DNA of 64,000 bases from Bacteroidetes bacterium HGW-Bacteroidetes-16 (GTDB taxonomy: Bacteria > Bacteroidota > Bacteroidia > Bacteroidales > F082): the NCBI GenBank assembly GCA_002840975.1, contig PHDN01000007.1, positions 91,327-155,326 on the forward strand, read 5' to 3'. Numbering within the stretch: the first letter of the stretch is position 1; each line of letters starts with the position of its first letter. The notes under the pieces were generated by a model. It made no database searches and was not told where the DNA came from. It saw nothing but the letters and a program-made list of their open reading frames with translations. This document shows positions 18,554 to 28,929 of the stretch, one piece after another. The position numbers and the translations under genes were made by a program.

Positions 18554-21500
18554 ATGGCTTTCAGAAAAGATAGTAAAATTCCGAGCACATTTAACAACAT
18601 CACCATTAGTCTGGCTTCTCCTGAATCTATTCTTGACAGGTCGCATGGCGAGGTGTTAAAACCGGAAACCATCAATTACCGTACTTACAAACCTGAACGT
18701 GATGGATTGTTCTGCGAAAGGATATTCGGACCCATCAAGGACTACGAGTGCCACTGTGGTAAATATAAACGGATCCGATACAAAGGCATCGTTTGCGACC
18801 GTTGTGGTGTGGAGGTAACGGAAAAGAAAGTACGCCGTGAACGAATGGGACACATTCAACTGGTGGTGCCGGTAGTTCACATTTGGTTTTTCCGCTCGCT
18901 GCCAAATAAAATTGGTTCGATGCTCGGCCTCCAGACAAAAAAACTGGAGATGATCATTTATTACGAACGTTATGTAGTGATCAACCCGGGTATTAAAAAA
19001 GGCAATGGTGTAGAATACCTGGATTTTCTCACGGAAGAGGAATACTTTGATATTTTAGATACTCTACCGCCAGAAAACCAACATCTCGACGATACACATC
19101 CTGACAAGTTTATTGCCAAGATGGGTGCAGAGGCTGTTCGTGATTTGCTTGCACGTCTCGACCTGGATAAAATGTCCTATGAATTAAGACATAAAGCCAA
19201 TACCGAAACTTCTCAGCAACGCAAGGCGGATGCGCTGAAACGTTTGCAGGTTTTCGAAGCCTTCCGTGATGCGCGTAACCGTGCTGAAAATCGCCCTGAA
19301 TGGATGATTGTGCAGATCGTACCAGTGATTCCTCCTGAGTTGCGTCCTTTGGTTCCTTTGGATGGTGGGCGTTTTGCCACTTCCGACCTGAACGACCTTT
19401 ACCGCAGGGTGATCATACGTAACAACCGGTTGAAACGACTGATAGAAATTAAAGCTCCTGATGTGATCATGCGCAATGAAAAGCGGATGCTTCAGGAAGC
19501 TGTTGATTCACTTTTAGATAATTCCAGAAAATCGAGCGCCGTTAAAACCGAATCAAACCGACCATTGAAATCCTTAAGCGATAGCTTGAAAGGAAAACAG
19601 GGACGATTCCGTCAGAACCTGCTGGGTAAACGCGTAGATTATTCCGGACGTTCGGTCATCGTGGTTGGTCCCGATCTTCAACTCAATGAATGTGGTTTGC
19701 CAAAAGCCATGGCGGCAGAATTGTTTAAACCTTTTATTATCAGGAAATTGCTGGAGCGCGGTATTGTAAAAACCGTAAAATCGGCTAAAAAAATTGTAGA
19801 ACGAAAAGACGCCGTGGTTTGGGATATTCTTGAAAATATCCTCAAAGGCCATCCTGTTTTGTTAAACCGTGCTCCTACATTACACCGGTTGGGTATCCAG
19901 GCTTTTCAGCCAAAACTGGTTGAAGGCAAAGCCATTCAACTTCACCCTTTGGTATGTACCGCGTTCAACGCCGACTTCGATGGTGACCAAATGGCTGTTC
20001 ACGTTCCACTTGGAAATGCAGCCGTGTTGGAAGCCCAAATCTTAATGCTTGCTTCGCATAATATCCTGAATCCTGCCAACGGAGCTCCAATCATGGTACC
20101 TTCCCAAGACATGGTTCTTGGACTTTACTATATCACTAAACCCAGAAAAAGTACACCCGATCATCCTGTTAAAGGAGAGGGCATGAGTTTCTATTCGCCG
20201 GAAGAAGTAAATATTGCTTACAACGAGAAAAGAGTGGATTTGCATGCTATTATCAATGTTAAAGTGGATGACGTGGTAGATGGTGTCGCGGTAAACAGGA
20301 TGATTGAAACCTCCGTTGGTCGCGTGATGTTTAACCAGTTTGTTCCGAAAGAATTCGGCTACATCAATGCCCTGATGACGAAAAAGGCACTCCGCGATAT
20401 CATTGGTGGCATATTGAAAGTGACCAGCACGGACGTAACGGCTCGTTTTCTCGACGACATTAAACATCTTGGATTTACCATGGCATTTAAGGGCGGACTT
20501 TCCTTTAGCCTTGGTAACGTGATGGTGCCTGAAATCAAAGTGTCGTTGGTTAAGAGAGCCAACGATGAAGTTGAAGAGGTGTTGAATAACTATAATATGG
20601 GATTTATCACCAACAACGAGCGTTATAACCAGATTATTGATATCTGGACACATGCCAACTCGCATTTGACCAACACCCTGATGAAAGAACTTTCGCAGGA
20701 TGATCAAGGATTTAATCCCGTATATATGATGCTCGATTCCGGGGCTCGTGGGTCCAAGGAACAAATTCGGCAGCTTTCCGGGATGAGGGGTTTGATGGCA
20801 AAACCTCAAAAATCGGGTGCAAAGGGAGGTGAGATTATTGAAAATCCGATTCTATCTAACTTTAAGGAAGGCCTTTCGGTACTTGAGTACTTTATTTCTA
20901 CTCACGGTGCTCGTAAAGGTTTGGCCGATACCGCACTTAAAACAGCCGATGCCGGTTATCTGACGCGTAGGTTAGTCGACGTAGCACAGGATGTGGTTAT
21001 TAATGAGGTAGACTGTGGAACACTGCGCGGGTTAACCATTAATGCATTAAAGAAGAATGAAGATATAGTCGAATCTTTGTACGACCGTATTCTTGGCCGT
21101 GTCGCCCTGCACGATGTATATCATCCAGTAACAGGTGAGGTAATTATCGAGGCTGGCCTGGAAATCACCGAAGACCGCGCCAAAATCATCGAAGATTCAA
21201 GCATTGAAGGTGTTGAAATTCGTTCAGTACTTACCTGTGAATCAAAACGAGGTGTTTGCGCGTTGTGTTATGGTCGTAACCTGGCTTCGGGCCGACTGGT
21301 TCAGGATGGAGAAGCGGTTGGTGTAATTGCCGCACAATCTATCGGAGAACCCGGTACCCAGCTTACATTGAGAACATTCCACCAGGGAGGTACGGCCTCT
21401 AACGTTGGAAGTACCTCGAAGATTGATAGCAAATTTGATGGACATCTCGAAATTGAAGAATTAAGAACAGTTGATTTCACCAACAACGAGGGTAAAAAAT

Positions 21501-22843
21501 ACCAGGTTGTGGTTGGCCGTTCGGCTGAAATGAGAATTCTGGACCCTTCCACCGGTGTGGTATTGGCCTCTGCAAACATTCCATATTCTGCTAACTTATA
21601 CATCAAGAATGGCTCGAATGTAAAAAAAGGAGACATCATTGCTGACTGGGATCCTTATAATGCTGTTATTGTTTCTGAAACGGCGGGTACGATTTCGTTT
21701 GAGCACATTATCGAAGGTATTACCTATCGCGTTGAATCGGATGACCAAACAGGTTATTTTGAAAAAGTAATCGTGGAATCCAGGTTGAAGAACAAGAACC
21801 CGATCATTAAAATCCTGAACAAGGACGGTATTATTCTTAATACCTATGACATGCCTGTTGGTTCGCACATTCTTGTTGAAGAAGGAGCCTCTATAAAAGC
21901 CGGTGATTTATTGGTTAAAATTCCCCGCGCTTTTGGAAAATCTGGTGACATCACCGGAGGTCTTCCTCGCGTGACTGAATTGTTTGAGGCCCGTAACCCT
22001 TCCGATCCTGCGGTAGTTTCCGAAATTGACGGTGTAGTTAGTTTCAGTCAGAAACTCAAACGTGGTAACCGTGAAGTGGTGATTACTTCAAAAACAGGAG
22101 AAGAAAAGAAATACCTGGTACCAACCTCAAAACAGATTCTGGCACAGAAAAACGACTTTGTAAAGGCAGGTACGCCTTTATCCGACGGTGTGATGACGCC
22201 ATCTGATATTTTGGCAATCAAAGGCCCAATGGCTGTTCAGGAATATATCGTTAACGAAATCCAGGAGGTATATCGCCTTCAGGGTGTAAAAATTAATGAT
22301 AAACATTTCGAAACCATTGTCCGCCAGATGATGCGCAAAGTAAGAGTTGAAGATTCAGGCGACACACGGTTCCTGGAGGGAGAACTGGTTAACAGGATTG
22401 ACTTCCACGAAGTGAATGATGAAATTTATGGACAAATGGTGGTGGTTGATCCAGGTGAATCAGAAAACCTGCTCCAGGGACAGATTATTACTGCCCGTAA
22501 ATTGCGTGATGATAACTCCGCTTTAAAAAGGCGAGATAAACAACTGGCCGAAGCACGTCCTGCCCAGCCGGCAACGGGTACACAGGTGTTGCAGGGTATT
22601 ACCCGTGCTTCACTTCAAACCAACAGTTGGATCTCCGCAGCTTCATTCCAGGAAACTACCAAGGTGTTAACAGTGGCCTCCATCAGTGCAAAAACTGATA
22701 ATCTGCTCGGTTTGAAAGAAAATGTGATTGTCGGTCATAAGATCCCTGCTGGTTCAGGTCTACGTAAGTATGAAGATATCATTGTAGGCTCCAAAGAGGA
22801 TTATGAATCTGTAATGAAGCACGATAACCAGGTCGATATCTAA
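18554..22843 (+). CDS. rpoC: RNA polymerase beta' subunit
   Basis: A 1429-residue catalytic subunit. An N-terminal Zn site ([20 protein letters not shown], about 65-85) is present. The Mg-binding motif [12 protein letters not shown] lies at about 471. The second Zn region [16 protein letters not shown] and bridge/trigger-helix elements ([19 protein letters not shown]) are present. The C-terminal region contains [16 protein letters not shown] and [20 protein letters not shown]. It begins 36 bp after rpoB in the same operon. Confidence 0.98.
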   Translation: MAFRKDSKIPSTFNNITISLASPESILDRSHGEVLKPETINYRTYKPERDGLFCERIFGPIKDYECHCGKYKRIRYKGIVCDRCGVEVTEKKVRRERMGHIQLVVPVVHIWFFRSLPNKIGSMLGLQTKKLEMIIYYERYVVINPGIKKGNGVEYLDFLTEEEYFDILDTLPPENQHLDDTHPDKFIAKMGAEAVRDLLARLDLDKMSYELRHKANTETSQQRKADALKRLQVFEAFRDARNRAENRPEWMIVQIVPVIPPELRPLVPLDGGRFATSDLNDLYRRVIIRNNRLKRLIEIKAPDVIMRNEKRMLQEAVDSLLDNSRKSSAVKTESNRPLKSLSDSLKGKQGRFRQNLLGKRVDYSGRSVIVVGPDLQLNECGLPKAMAAELFKPFIIRKLLERGIVKTVKSAKKIVERKDAVVWDILENILKGHPVLLNRAPTLHRLGIQAFQPKLVEGKAIQLHPLVCTAFNADFDGDQMAVHVPLGNAAVLEAQILMLASHNILNPANGAPIMVPSQDMVLGLYYITKPRKSTPDHPVKGEGMSFYSPEEVNIAYNEKRVDLHAIINVKVDDVVDGVAVNRMIETSVGRVMFNQFVPKEFGYINALMTKKALRDIIGGILKVTSTDVTARFLDDIKHLGFTMAFKGGLSFSLGNVMVPEIKVSLVKRANDEVEEVLNNYNMGFITNNERYNQIIDIWTHANSHLTNTLMKELSQDDQGFNPVYMMLDSGARGSKEQIRQLSGMRGLMAKPQKSGAKGGEIIENPILSNFKEGLSVLEYFISTHGARKGLADTALKTADAGYLTRRLVDVAQDVVINEVDCGTLRGLTINALKKNEDIVESLYDRILGRVALHDVYHPVTGEVIIEAGLEITEDRAKIIEDSSIEGVEIRSVLTCESKRGVCALCYGRNLASGRLVQDGEAVGVIAAQSIGEPGTQLTLRTFHQGGTASNVGSTSKIDSKFDGHLEIEELRTVDFTNNEGKKYQVVVGRSAEMRILDPSTGVVLASANIPYSANLYIKNGSNVKKGDIIADWDPYNAVIVSETAGTISFEHIIEGITYRVESDDQTGYFEKVIVESRLKNKNPIIKILNKDGIILNTYDMPVGSHILVEEGASIKAGDLLVKIPRAFGKSGDITGGLPRVTELFEARNPSDPAVVSEIDGVVSFSQKLKRGNREVVITSKTGEEKKYLVPTSKQILAQKNDFVKAGTPLSDGVMTPSDILAIKGPMAVQEYIVNEIQEVYRLQGVKINDKHFETIVRQMMRKVRVEDSGDTRFLEGELVNRIDFHEVNDEIYGQMVVVDPGESENLLQGQIITARKLRDDNSALKRRDKQLAEARPAQPATGTQVLQGITRASLQTNSWISAASFQETTKVLTVASISAKTDNLLGLKENVIVGHKIPAGSGLRKYEDIIVGSKEDYESVMKHDNQVDI

Positions 22844-22849
22844 AATCTC

Positions 22850-22883
22850 ATAACGAGCACCTTTACAAAACGGTGCTCGTTAT
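22850..22883 (+). terminator. Stem-loop after rpoC
   Basis: A perfect 12-bp stem ATAACGAGCACC/GGTGCTCGTTAT with a 10-nt loop begins 7 bp after the rpoC stop. No U-tract follows (TATATAAAAA), so it may be a 3'-end stabiliser or partial terminator between rpoC and the DUF3467 gene. Confidence 0.6.
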
Positions 22884-22900
22884 ATAAAAAACCAACTATC

Positions 22901-23215
22901 ATGGAAGAACCAAAAAATGCCAATAAGATCAACATCGATTTGCCCGAAGACATTGCCGAAGGCATTTACTCTAATTTGGCCATCATCACTCACTCACATG
23001 CCGAGTTTATTATCGATTTTGTAAAACTGATGCCTGGCGCACCCAAGGCCAAAGTTAAATCACGAATCATCCTGACTCCGGAACATGCCAAACGCTTGTA
23101 TAAAGCCTTGCAAGACAATGTGAAGAAGTTCGAGGCGATCCATGGTATTATAAAAGAATCCAAAGACGGTGGATTGCCGCCCTTCTCACTGGGAGGACCT
23201 ACTGCTCAGGCGTAA
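22901..23215 (+). CDS. DUF3467 protein
   Basis: A 104-residue protein of the DUF3467 family, function unknown. Recognisable by the block GIYSNLAIITHSHAEFIIDF and the downstream VKSRIILTPEHAKRLYKALQDNVKKFE. Short soluble beta-helix protein without signal or metal motif. It follows rpoC in many Bacteroidota, which suggests a link to transcription, but that is inference from position only. Confidence 0.85.
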   Translation: MEEPKNANKINIDLPEDIAEGIYSNLAIITHSHAEFIIDFVKLMPGAPKAKVKSRIILTPEHAKRLYKALQDNVKKFEAIHGIIKESKDGGLPPFSLGGPTAQA

Positions 23216-23221
23216 CCTTAC

Positions 23222-23247
23222 AAAGCTCCTTAACAGGGGCTTTTTTT
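23222..23247 (+). terminator. Terminator at the end of the rpoBC-DUF3467 transcript
   Basis: Stem AAAGCTCC/GGGGCTTT (one T-G pair) with a 6-nt loop and a run of T. It overlaps the stop codon of the convergent Nudix gene. Confidence 0.8.
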
Positions 23248-23890
23248 ATGTGAAAGATTTTTGCGGAAGATTCAACACTTCGAGCAGTTCAGCCAGCATC
23301 ATCGAGGAAGCTCCCCATATTATTTCCCTGTCAAGGGTGTAGCAAGGCACATGGAGTTGTATGGAACGTACAGAAATGGTTTTCTCCACACAATTGGTCG
23401 GATTCATCAGATCAGACAGCGGAATGATCAACACCCGTTCTACTTCGTAATTTGGCGTTATATGAGGCTCTTCCTGTAAAATTCCCACAAATGGGGTTAC
23501 AATAAAATTACTTGGAGGTATATATAAATCTGATAATTTTCCGATGATTTCAATCTGTTGGGGTTGAATTCCTACCTCTTCAAAAGTTTCGCGCAAAGCG
23601 GTATTTTCAAGCGAGATGTCCTCTTTCTCAGCTTTCCCGCCGGGGAATGCAATTTGCCCGCTGTGAACCGTCTCGTCCACGGCTCTTTTTATCATGATCA
23701 GGTGGGTCTCTCCATTTTTTGGAAAGAAGCATATCAGCACCGCGCTGTTACGTGGAGTCTGGTTTGGATTTCGTTCAATCTCAACTCGCCGGGAGGGAGG
23801 CGCCATTTTTAATTGAACAGATATTCCCGGTAAGGGTGAATGTTTGAGCCTGTGACGTAACTCTTCTGAAAATTGGTTAAAAGCAATCAT
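23246..23890 (-). CDS. Nudix hydrolase, CoA pyrophosphatase type (NudL-like)
   Basis: A 214-residue cytoplasmic Nudix enzyme probably cleaving CoA or acyl-CoA to phosphopantetheine and 3',5'-ADP. The UPF0035/CoA-specific block HSGQIAFPGGKAEKED is followed by the Nudix box end RETFEEVGI, whose Glu residues bind Mg. The N-terminal region (ISVQLKMAPPSRR) and C-terminal LNLPQ fit the family length. It is convergent with the rpo operon and divergent from the hydrogenase locus. Confidence 0.88.
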   Translation of the reverse strand: MIAFNQFSEELRHRLKHSPLPGISVQLKMAPPSRRVEIERNPNQTPRNSAVLICFFPKNGETHLIMIKRAVDETVHSGQIAFPGGKAEKEDISLENTALRETFEEVGIQPQQIEIIGKLSDLYIPPSNFIVTPFVGILQEEPHITPNYEVERVLIIPLSDLMNPTNCVEKTISVRSIQLHVPCYTLDREIIWGASSMMLAELLEVLNLPQKSFT

Positions 23891-23950
23891 GGTGACAAAA
23901 TTAAGGATTTAGGGGGTTGTCAACCCCATCGTTTCCAATTCTTATTAAGG

Positions 23951-23995
23951 AACCAGTACTTTCACGCAAATCATTACCTGATAGTACTGGTTTTT
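23951..23995 (+). promoter_or_regulatory. Hairpin with T-run upstream of the hydrogenase locus
   Basis: AACCAGTACT (23951-23960) pairs perfectly with AGTACTGGTT (23983-23992), then T residues continue. It lies in the 214-bp divergent gap, 110 bp before the first response regulator. It could be an attenuator in the leader of the locus, an operator, or a terminator for stray transcripts. Confidence 0.5.
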
Positions 23996-24104
23996 CCCCA
24001 TAAAAAACAGGACTATTTTCCTTTAAAAAAGGGAGGTTCCTGCCTATATCACGTTGATGGTTCAAGGTAGTTTTACCACATTAAAAACCATAAACACTCT
24101 GACC

Positions 24105-24617
24105 ATGAATACCAAAAAGAAAATTGTAATCGTTGATGACGACATCGACATTGTTAACGTAGTAGAAGCTATTTTAACGGCCAAAGGATATGAAGTTTTT
24201 TCGGCCAACGACAAAGTGCAGGGAATCGCTTTGCTCAAAAAGGAGAAACCCGACTTAGCCATTTTGGATGTGATGATGACCACGCACTTTGAAGGATTTG
24301 AGTTGGCGAAAGAAATTGTCGAAGACCCCGAGCTGAAACACATGCCTGTCATTATTCAAACATCCATCGACGTGCTGACAACTACCAAACCCAGTGTACA
24401 GGCCATGGCACGCGAATTTAGGAGAGATCCTGCCTACAGCGACCTGAGGGTAATTCTTGTAAAAGACATGGTAACTGGCAATGCAGGGGTTGATTATCTC
24501 AACGAGAATGATGAGAGTATTTGGTTTCCGGTGAACGCCTTCGTTAGAAAACCTGTCAGCGCCAACGTGTTGATTCCTGAAATTGAAAAGCAACTCACCG
24601 ATAAAAATGAGTTGTAA
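24105..24617 (+). CDS. Stand-alone response regulator with extended receiver domain
   Basis: A 170-residue receiver protein without output domain. Acidic pocket VDDDID (11-16), phospho-acceptor Asp55 (DLAILDVMM) and a C-terminal Lys in FVRKPVS. Two things are atypical: after Asp55 the usual MPxxxG is MMTTHFEGF, and about 55 residues instead of about 20 separate the beta-4 Thr/Ser (IIQTSIDV) from the KP motif. The ATG at 24105 is preferred because the 17 upstream codons are not receiver-like. First gene of the hydrogenase locus, 43 bp before hydC; it probably accepts phosphate from a kinase encoded downstream. Confidence 0.85.
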   Translation: MNTKKKIVIVDDDIDIVNVVEAILTAKGYEVFSANDKVQGIALLKKEKPDLAILDVMMTTHFEGFELAKEIVEDPELKHMPVIIQTSIDVLTTTKPSVQAMAREFRRDPAYSDLRVILVKDMVTGNAGVDYLNENDESIWFPVNAFVRKPVSANVLIPEIEKQLTDKNEL

Positions 24618-24660
24618 GCTTGGTGGAAGCAGTGTAGTTTAAAATGATAAAACCTGAATA

Positions 24661-25122
24661 ATGACTTTAGTTCAACATGTTCTCCACAAATACCCGGCAG
24701 TCGGGCGTGATAATTTAATACCCATTTTGCAAGAAATACAGACTGCTGAAGGATATTTATCGAAGAAATCTATTCTTGAAGTGGGTAGATATCTGGATAT
24801 TCCTGCCAGTAAAATTTTTGGCGTTGCCACTTTCTATAACCAGTTCAGGTTCGAGCCTTTTGGCGTGAACCATGTTCAGGTTTGTCGCGGAACCGCTTGT
24901 CATGTGTTGGGGTCGTCTACTGTTTTACAGGAACTTGAGAAACATTTAAAAGTGAAAGCCGGCCAAACTACCCGCGACGGACAGTTTAGTATTGAAGTAG
25001 TAGCTTGTATCGGAGCTTGTGGCTTAGCTCCTGTGATCTGCGTGAATGGCGAGTTTCATGCCAAAGTAACAGCCCAGTCAATAAAGGAAATTGTCGATCA
25101 ATATAAAAACCGGGGAGAATAG
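24661..25122 (+). CDS. hydC: [FeFe]-hydrogenase subunit HydC (NuoE-like, [2Fe-2S])
   Basis: A 153-residue thioredoxin-fold [2Fe-2S] protein homologous to the 24-kDa subunit of complex I. The helical N-terminus reads YPAVGRDNLIPILQEIQTAEGYLS. The cluster ligands are Cys75 and Cys80 (CRGTACHVLGS) and Cys116 and Cys120 (CIGACGLAP), the spacing of NuoE. With hydB and hydA it forms the heterotrimeric NAD-linked hydrogenase in the cytoplasm. It ends 3 bp before hydB, indicating translational coupling. Confidence 0.92.
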   Translation: MTLVQHVLHKYPAVGRDNLIPILQEIQTAEGYLSKKSILEVGRYLDIPASKIFGVATFYNQFRFEPFGVNHVQVCRGTACHVLGSSTVLQELEKHLKVKAGQTTRDGQFSIEVVACIGACGLAPVICVNGEFHAKVTAQSIKEIVDQYKNRGE

Positions 25123-25125
25123 GAT

Positions 25126-27078
25126 ATGTGTTCAAATCATCAAAATAACCAGCAATTGAGGCTGATCGAGAAGATTCAAAAGGTTCATCACTCTAAAATT
25201 CAACTGGATAAGGAAACATTTTGTGTAAAATATACCAGAAGTAAGATTGAAAGACCAGTCATTTTTATTGGTGCGGGGACCTGTGGATTGGGAGCAGGAG
25301 CGGGGAAAACATTGGCGGCAACGAAAAAGTACCTCCTTGAGAATAAATTGGATGCCGAAATTGTTGAAGTAGGGTGTATTGGCCTCTGTTCTGCCGAACC
25401 GCTTCTCGATATTCAACTTCCGGGTCATAACCGGATTTCCTTTCAAAGAGTGAACGAACAAAAAGTGAACGAATTACTTAGGTCAGTTTTTCAACTGGAA
25501 ATACCGGCTGAGGCAGAGGTTCTTGGACAATTTTCATCGACATCAAATCGCATTTGGGAAGGTGTTCCTGCCCTGGAGGATCATCCGTTTTTTGGTCCTC
25601 AAACACGTGTAGTACTTAAAAATTGTGGGCTTGTAAATCCGGTTAGCATTGAGGAGTACCTGGCTTTCGGTGGCTACAGCAACTATCTTCATCTGATAAA
25701 CAATTACACATCGCTTGAAGTTTGTGAATTGGTCGAAAAGAGTGGCCTGCGTGGTCGTGGCGGTGGCGGTTTCCCAACGGGTAAAAAGTGGAAGTTTGCC
25801 TTTAGCACGGTAGCTGATCAGAAGTACCTGATTTGCAATGCAGACGAAGGTGATCCGGGTGCGTTTATGGACCGTGCCGTTATCGAAGGTGATCCCCATC
25901 GGCTGCTGGAAGGTATGGCCATTGCTGCTTACGCGATTGGTGCCACACAAGGGTATGTTTATATCCGGGCCGAATATCCCCTGGCCATTAAACGATTAAA
26001 TATTGCCCTGGATCAAGCCCGGGAACTGGGGGTTCTGGGTAAGAATATTTTTGGAAGTGGTGTTGACTTTGATATCAAAGTAAAAATGGGAGCCGGTGCC
26101 TTTGTATGTGGTGAGGAGACGGCTTTAATTAACTCCATCGAAGGAAAAAGAGGTATGCCGCGTCCACGGCCACCCTTCCCCGCTGTAAGTGGATTGTTCG
26201 ATAAACCTACGGTAATCAATAACGTGGAAACACTGTCTTCGCTTGCGGAAATTTTTGCCGGGGGCATTGAACAATATCGAAGCATTGGTACTGATAACAA
26301 CAAAGGAACAAAGGTATTTGCCCTATCGGGAAAAGTTAAATTGACAGGTCTTGTGGAAGTGCCCATGGGAACCACCATCCGTGAGGTGATATTTGGCATC
26401 GCCGGCGGAATCCCGAATGGGAAAAAATTCAAATCTGTGCAGATTGGAGGCCCTTCCGGAGGTTGCATTACAGAGGCCAATCTGGATATTAAAATTGAAT
26501 ATGAATCACTTTTAAAAATCGGTGCCATGATGGGATCCGGAGGCTTGGTGGTGATGGATGAAGATACCTGCATGGTGGATATTGCCAAGTTCTTTATGGA
26601 TTTTATCCAACACGAAAGCTGCGGGAAATGTATCCCTTGCCGCGAAGGCACCAAGAGGATGCTCGAAATTCTGGAAAGCATTACCCACAAGCCGACCGAT
26701 GGGTCTCATTATGAGTCCCTCGAACGCTTCAAAGGCATCATGCAGCTGGAGAAACTCGGGAAAGTAATCAAGGAAACTTCGCTTTGCGGATTGGGACAAT
26801 CGGCTCCAAACCCCGTGCTCAGCACATTAAAATGGTTCCGCCACGAATATGAAGAGCATATTTTCGACAGAAAATGTCCGGCCAACGTGTGTACTGAATT
26901 GCGCACCTATAAAATCGACGTAGACAAGTGTACAGGTTGTACCGTCTGTTCAAAGAAATGTCCTACCGATGCCATTATCGGCACCAGGAAATCGCCCCAC
27001 TTTATTGTGGAAGATAAGTGCATATCGTGTGGTAGCTGTTTCGAGGTGTGCAAATTTGACGCTATTCTGATTTCGTAA
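25126..27078 (+). CDS. hydB: [FeFe]-hydrogenase subunit HydB (NuoF-like flavoprotein)
   Basis: A 650-residue NAD(H)- and FMN-binding subunit. The N-terminal thioredoxin-like [2Fe-2S] domain has GAGTCGLGAGAGKT and CIGLCSAEP. The NuoF core has the glycine-rich GRGGGGFPTGKKW (about 207-219), CNADEGDPGAF and the N3-type cluster CGKCIPCREG (about 498) with CGLG (about 553). Two [4Fe-4S] ferredoxin motifs end the protein (CTGCTVCSKKCP; CISCGSCFEVCK). This architecture defines HydB of the trimeric, confurcating or bifurcating class (group A3), which couples NADH and ferredoxin to H2; bifurcation itself is inferred from family. Confidence 0.93.
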   Translation: MCSNHQNNQQLRLIEKIQKVHHSKIQLDKETFCVKYTRSKIERPVIFIGAGTCGLGAGAGKTLAATKKYLLENKLDAEIVEVGCIGLCSAEPLLDIQLPGHNRISFQRVNEQKVNELLRSVFQLEIPAEAEVLGQFSSTSNRIWEGVPALEDHPFFGPQTRVVLKNCGLVNPVSIEEYLAFGGYSNYLHLINNYTSLEVCELVEKSGLRGRGGGGFPTGKKWKFAFSTVADQKYLICNADEGDPGAFMDRAVIEGDPHRLLEGMAIAAYAIGATQGYVYIRAEYPLAIKRLNIALDQARELGVLGKNIFGSGVDFDIKVKMGAGAFVCGEETALINSIEGKRGMPRPRPPFPAVSGLFDKPTVINNVETLSSLAEIFAGGIEQYRSIGTDNNKGTKVFALSGKVKLTGLVEVPMGTTIREVIFGIAGGIPNGKKFKSVQIGGPSGGCITEANLDIKIEYESLLKIGAMMGSGGLVVMDEDTCMVDIAKFFMDFIQHESCGKCIPCREGTKRMLEILESITHKPTDGSHYESLERFKGIMQLEKLGKVIKETSLCGLGQSAPNPVLSTLKWFRHEYEEHIFDRKCPANVCTELRTYKIDVDKCTGCTVCSKKCPTDAIIGTRKSPHFIVEDKCISCGSCFEVCKFDAILIS

Positions 27079-27096
27079 CAAATAAAAGAGTTCGAC

Positions 27097-28821
27097 ATGG
27101 ATTTCACCATCAATATCAATAATAAATCACTTGTAGCTTCCAGGGGCGAAACCATTCTGGAAGTCATGAACCGAAACGGGATCAGGGTGCCTACACTTTG
27201 CCACATCAAAAATGCATTGCCCACGGGTGCATGCAGGATGTGTGTGGTGGAAGACAATAAAACCGGAAAATTAATTACTTCATGTTCCTTTCCGGCTGAA
27301 CCGGGCATGAGTATTCTCACCCATTCGCCACGTGTAGTGGAATCTCGTAAAACGATCATCGAATTGCTTTTGTCGAATCATCCCGACGATTGTTTGTATT
27401 GCGTTCGCAATAAAAACTGCGAATTGCAGGACCTGAGTGAAGAATTGCATGTAACAGAGCGCCGCATCAGGGGTGTAAAAAACAGGGCCAACCTCGACCT
27501 TTCTAGCGCCAGCATCGTTCGCGATCCTGAAAAATGTATTCTCTGTGGGCGTTGTGTTTATGTTTGCGAAGAAGTGATGGGAGTTGCCTGTATTGATTTT
27601 ATCAACCGGGGAAATAAATCGATCATCGGGACCGCCTTCCATCAAGGGTTAAACACTTCCAGTTGTATCAACTGTGGGCAATGTGTCATGGTTTGTCCAA
27701 CCGGTGCACTCACCGAGAAGAACCACTTCGCTCAAATTCAGGAAGCACTCAACAATCCTACAAAACGTGTGGTGGTGCAATATGCACCTTCCATTACAGT
27801 TTCTATGGCCGAAGAATTGGGTATAGAGCCCGGCATTGATATCAACGGGATTCTCAATGCAGCCCTTCGAAAAGTTGGGTTCGATCATATCTTCGACTCT
27901 TCTTTTTCAGCCGACTTGACCATCATGGAAGAGTCTGCCGAGCTGATTCACCGCATTCAAAATGGGGGTGTATTGCCCATGATTACCAGTTGCTGCCCAG
28001 GTTGGGTGAAATACGCCGAAGAGTTCGCTCCGGAATTCCTGCCTAACCTATCCTCCTGCAAGTCACCTCAGCAAATGATGGGTGCCATCATAAAAAGTCA
28101 TTTTGCAACGCAGGAAAACCTGAAACCTGAAGAAATATTTTCTGTTTCCATCATGCCTTGCACAGCCAAAAAGTTTGAGGCCCAGCGCGAAGAAATGACC
28201 CGCGAAGGTATTTCGGATGTAGATGCCGTGCTTACCACCCGGGAATTGACAAAGTTTTTGAAACTTTTTGGCGTAGATATGTTTAACATCAAACCCGAAC
28301 TGGTTGATTCCCCACTTGGTTTTCGTAGCACTGCCGGTAAATTGTTCGGGGCTTCGGGTGGAGTAATGGAAGCTGCCATTCGTACCGCCTACCATAGTAT
28401 TACTGGTAAAGAAATGGTTGAGTTTCAGGTGCCTGCTATTAGGGGATTTGAAGGGAGAAAGGAGATTAAAATCAATATAAATGGTCTTGAGTTGGGAGTG
28501 GCTGTTGTAAACGGCATGGCCAACGCCAAAGTGTTGCTCGATGAAATCAGAGAGGGCAAAAATGATGTTCAATTTATTGAAATCATGGCATGTCCTGGTG
28601 GATGTATCGGCGGGGGAGGTCAACATATCGGGACGAGTGATGAACAGCTTAAGGCCAGGATGAACGCACTTTACCGCATTGATGAAACAGAACGAATCAA
28701 GGTTTCACACAAAAACCCAGAGATTGTAGAACTATATCAAGATTTTCTGGGGAAACCCCTGGGACACAAGAGTCACGAATTGTTACATACACATTATCAC
28801 GAACGTGAGGTGGTAAAATAG
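27097..28821 (+). CDS. hydA: [FeFe]-hydrogenase catalytic subunit HydA
   Basis: A 574-residue catalytic subunit. In order: plant-type [2Fe-2S] domain (CHIKNALPTGACRMC), His-ligated [4Fe-4S] (HPDDCLYCVRNKNC), two [4Fe-4S] ferredoxin motifs (CILCGRCVYVCEE; CINCGQCVMVCP), the H-cluster domain and a C-terminal small-subunit-like domain. H-cluster motifs are TSCCPGW with Cys299/Cys300, MPCTAKK with Met353/Cys355/Lys358 and MACPGGC with Cys499/Cys503. These positions and the total length match those known for Clostridium pasteurianum CpI. All catalytic residues are present, so it should be active. No C-terminal extra [2Fe-2S] domain as in Thermotoga HydA. Confidence 0.96.
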   Translation: MDFTININNKSLVASRGETILEVMNRNGIRVPTLCHIKNALPTGACRMCVVEDNKTGKLITSCSFPAEPGMSILTHSPRVVESRKTIIELLLSNHPDDCLYCVRNKNCELQDLSEELHVTERRIRGVKNRANLDLSSASIVRDPEKCILCGRCVYVCEEVMGVACIDFINRGNKSIIGTAFHQGLNTSSCINCGQCVMVCPTGALTEKNHFAQIQEALNNPTKRVVVQYAPSITVSMAEELGIEPGIDINGILNAALRKVGFDHIFDSSFSADLTIMEESAELIHRIQNGGVLPMITSCCPGWVKYAEEFAPEFLPNLSSCKSPQQMMGAIIKSHFATQENLKPEEIFSVSIMPCTAKKFEAQREEMTREGISDVDAVLTTRELTKFLKLFGVDMFNIKPELVDSPLGFRSTAGKLFGASGGVMEAAIRTAYHSITGKEMVEFQVPAIRGFEGRKEIKININGLELGVAVVNGMANAKVLLDEIREGKNDVQFIEIMACPGGCIGGGGQHIGTSDEQLKARMNALYRIDETERIKVSHKNPEIVELYQDFLGKPLGHKSHELLHTHYHEREVVK

Positions 28822-28860
28822 AAAATGGGTGATGCTGCCGGGGAGCAATATATTGAGATT

Positions 28861-28868
28861 TATTTTTG
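28861..28868 (+). promoter_or_regulatory. Possible internal promoter before the sensory hydrogenase
   Basis: TATTTTTG matches the -7 consensus in the 108-bp gap between hydA and the sensor gene, the widest gap inside the locus. No -33 element is recognisable, so it could be chance. Confidence 0.3.
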
Positions 28869-28929
28869 GTTAATGAATTAGAGATTTAAGCTTACCCGGT
28901 TAGCATACACTTTAAAAAATTAAAAAGGG

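Noticed and set aside
20042..20809. 255-codon open frame on the minus strand inside rpoC
   Set aside because: It lies fully antisense to a highly conserved rpoC region; its His/Asn-rich translation matches no family and looks like a frame shadow.
26013..26690. 225-codon minus-strand frame inside hydB
   Set aside because: Shadow of the NuoF-like coding sequence; no independent signals.
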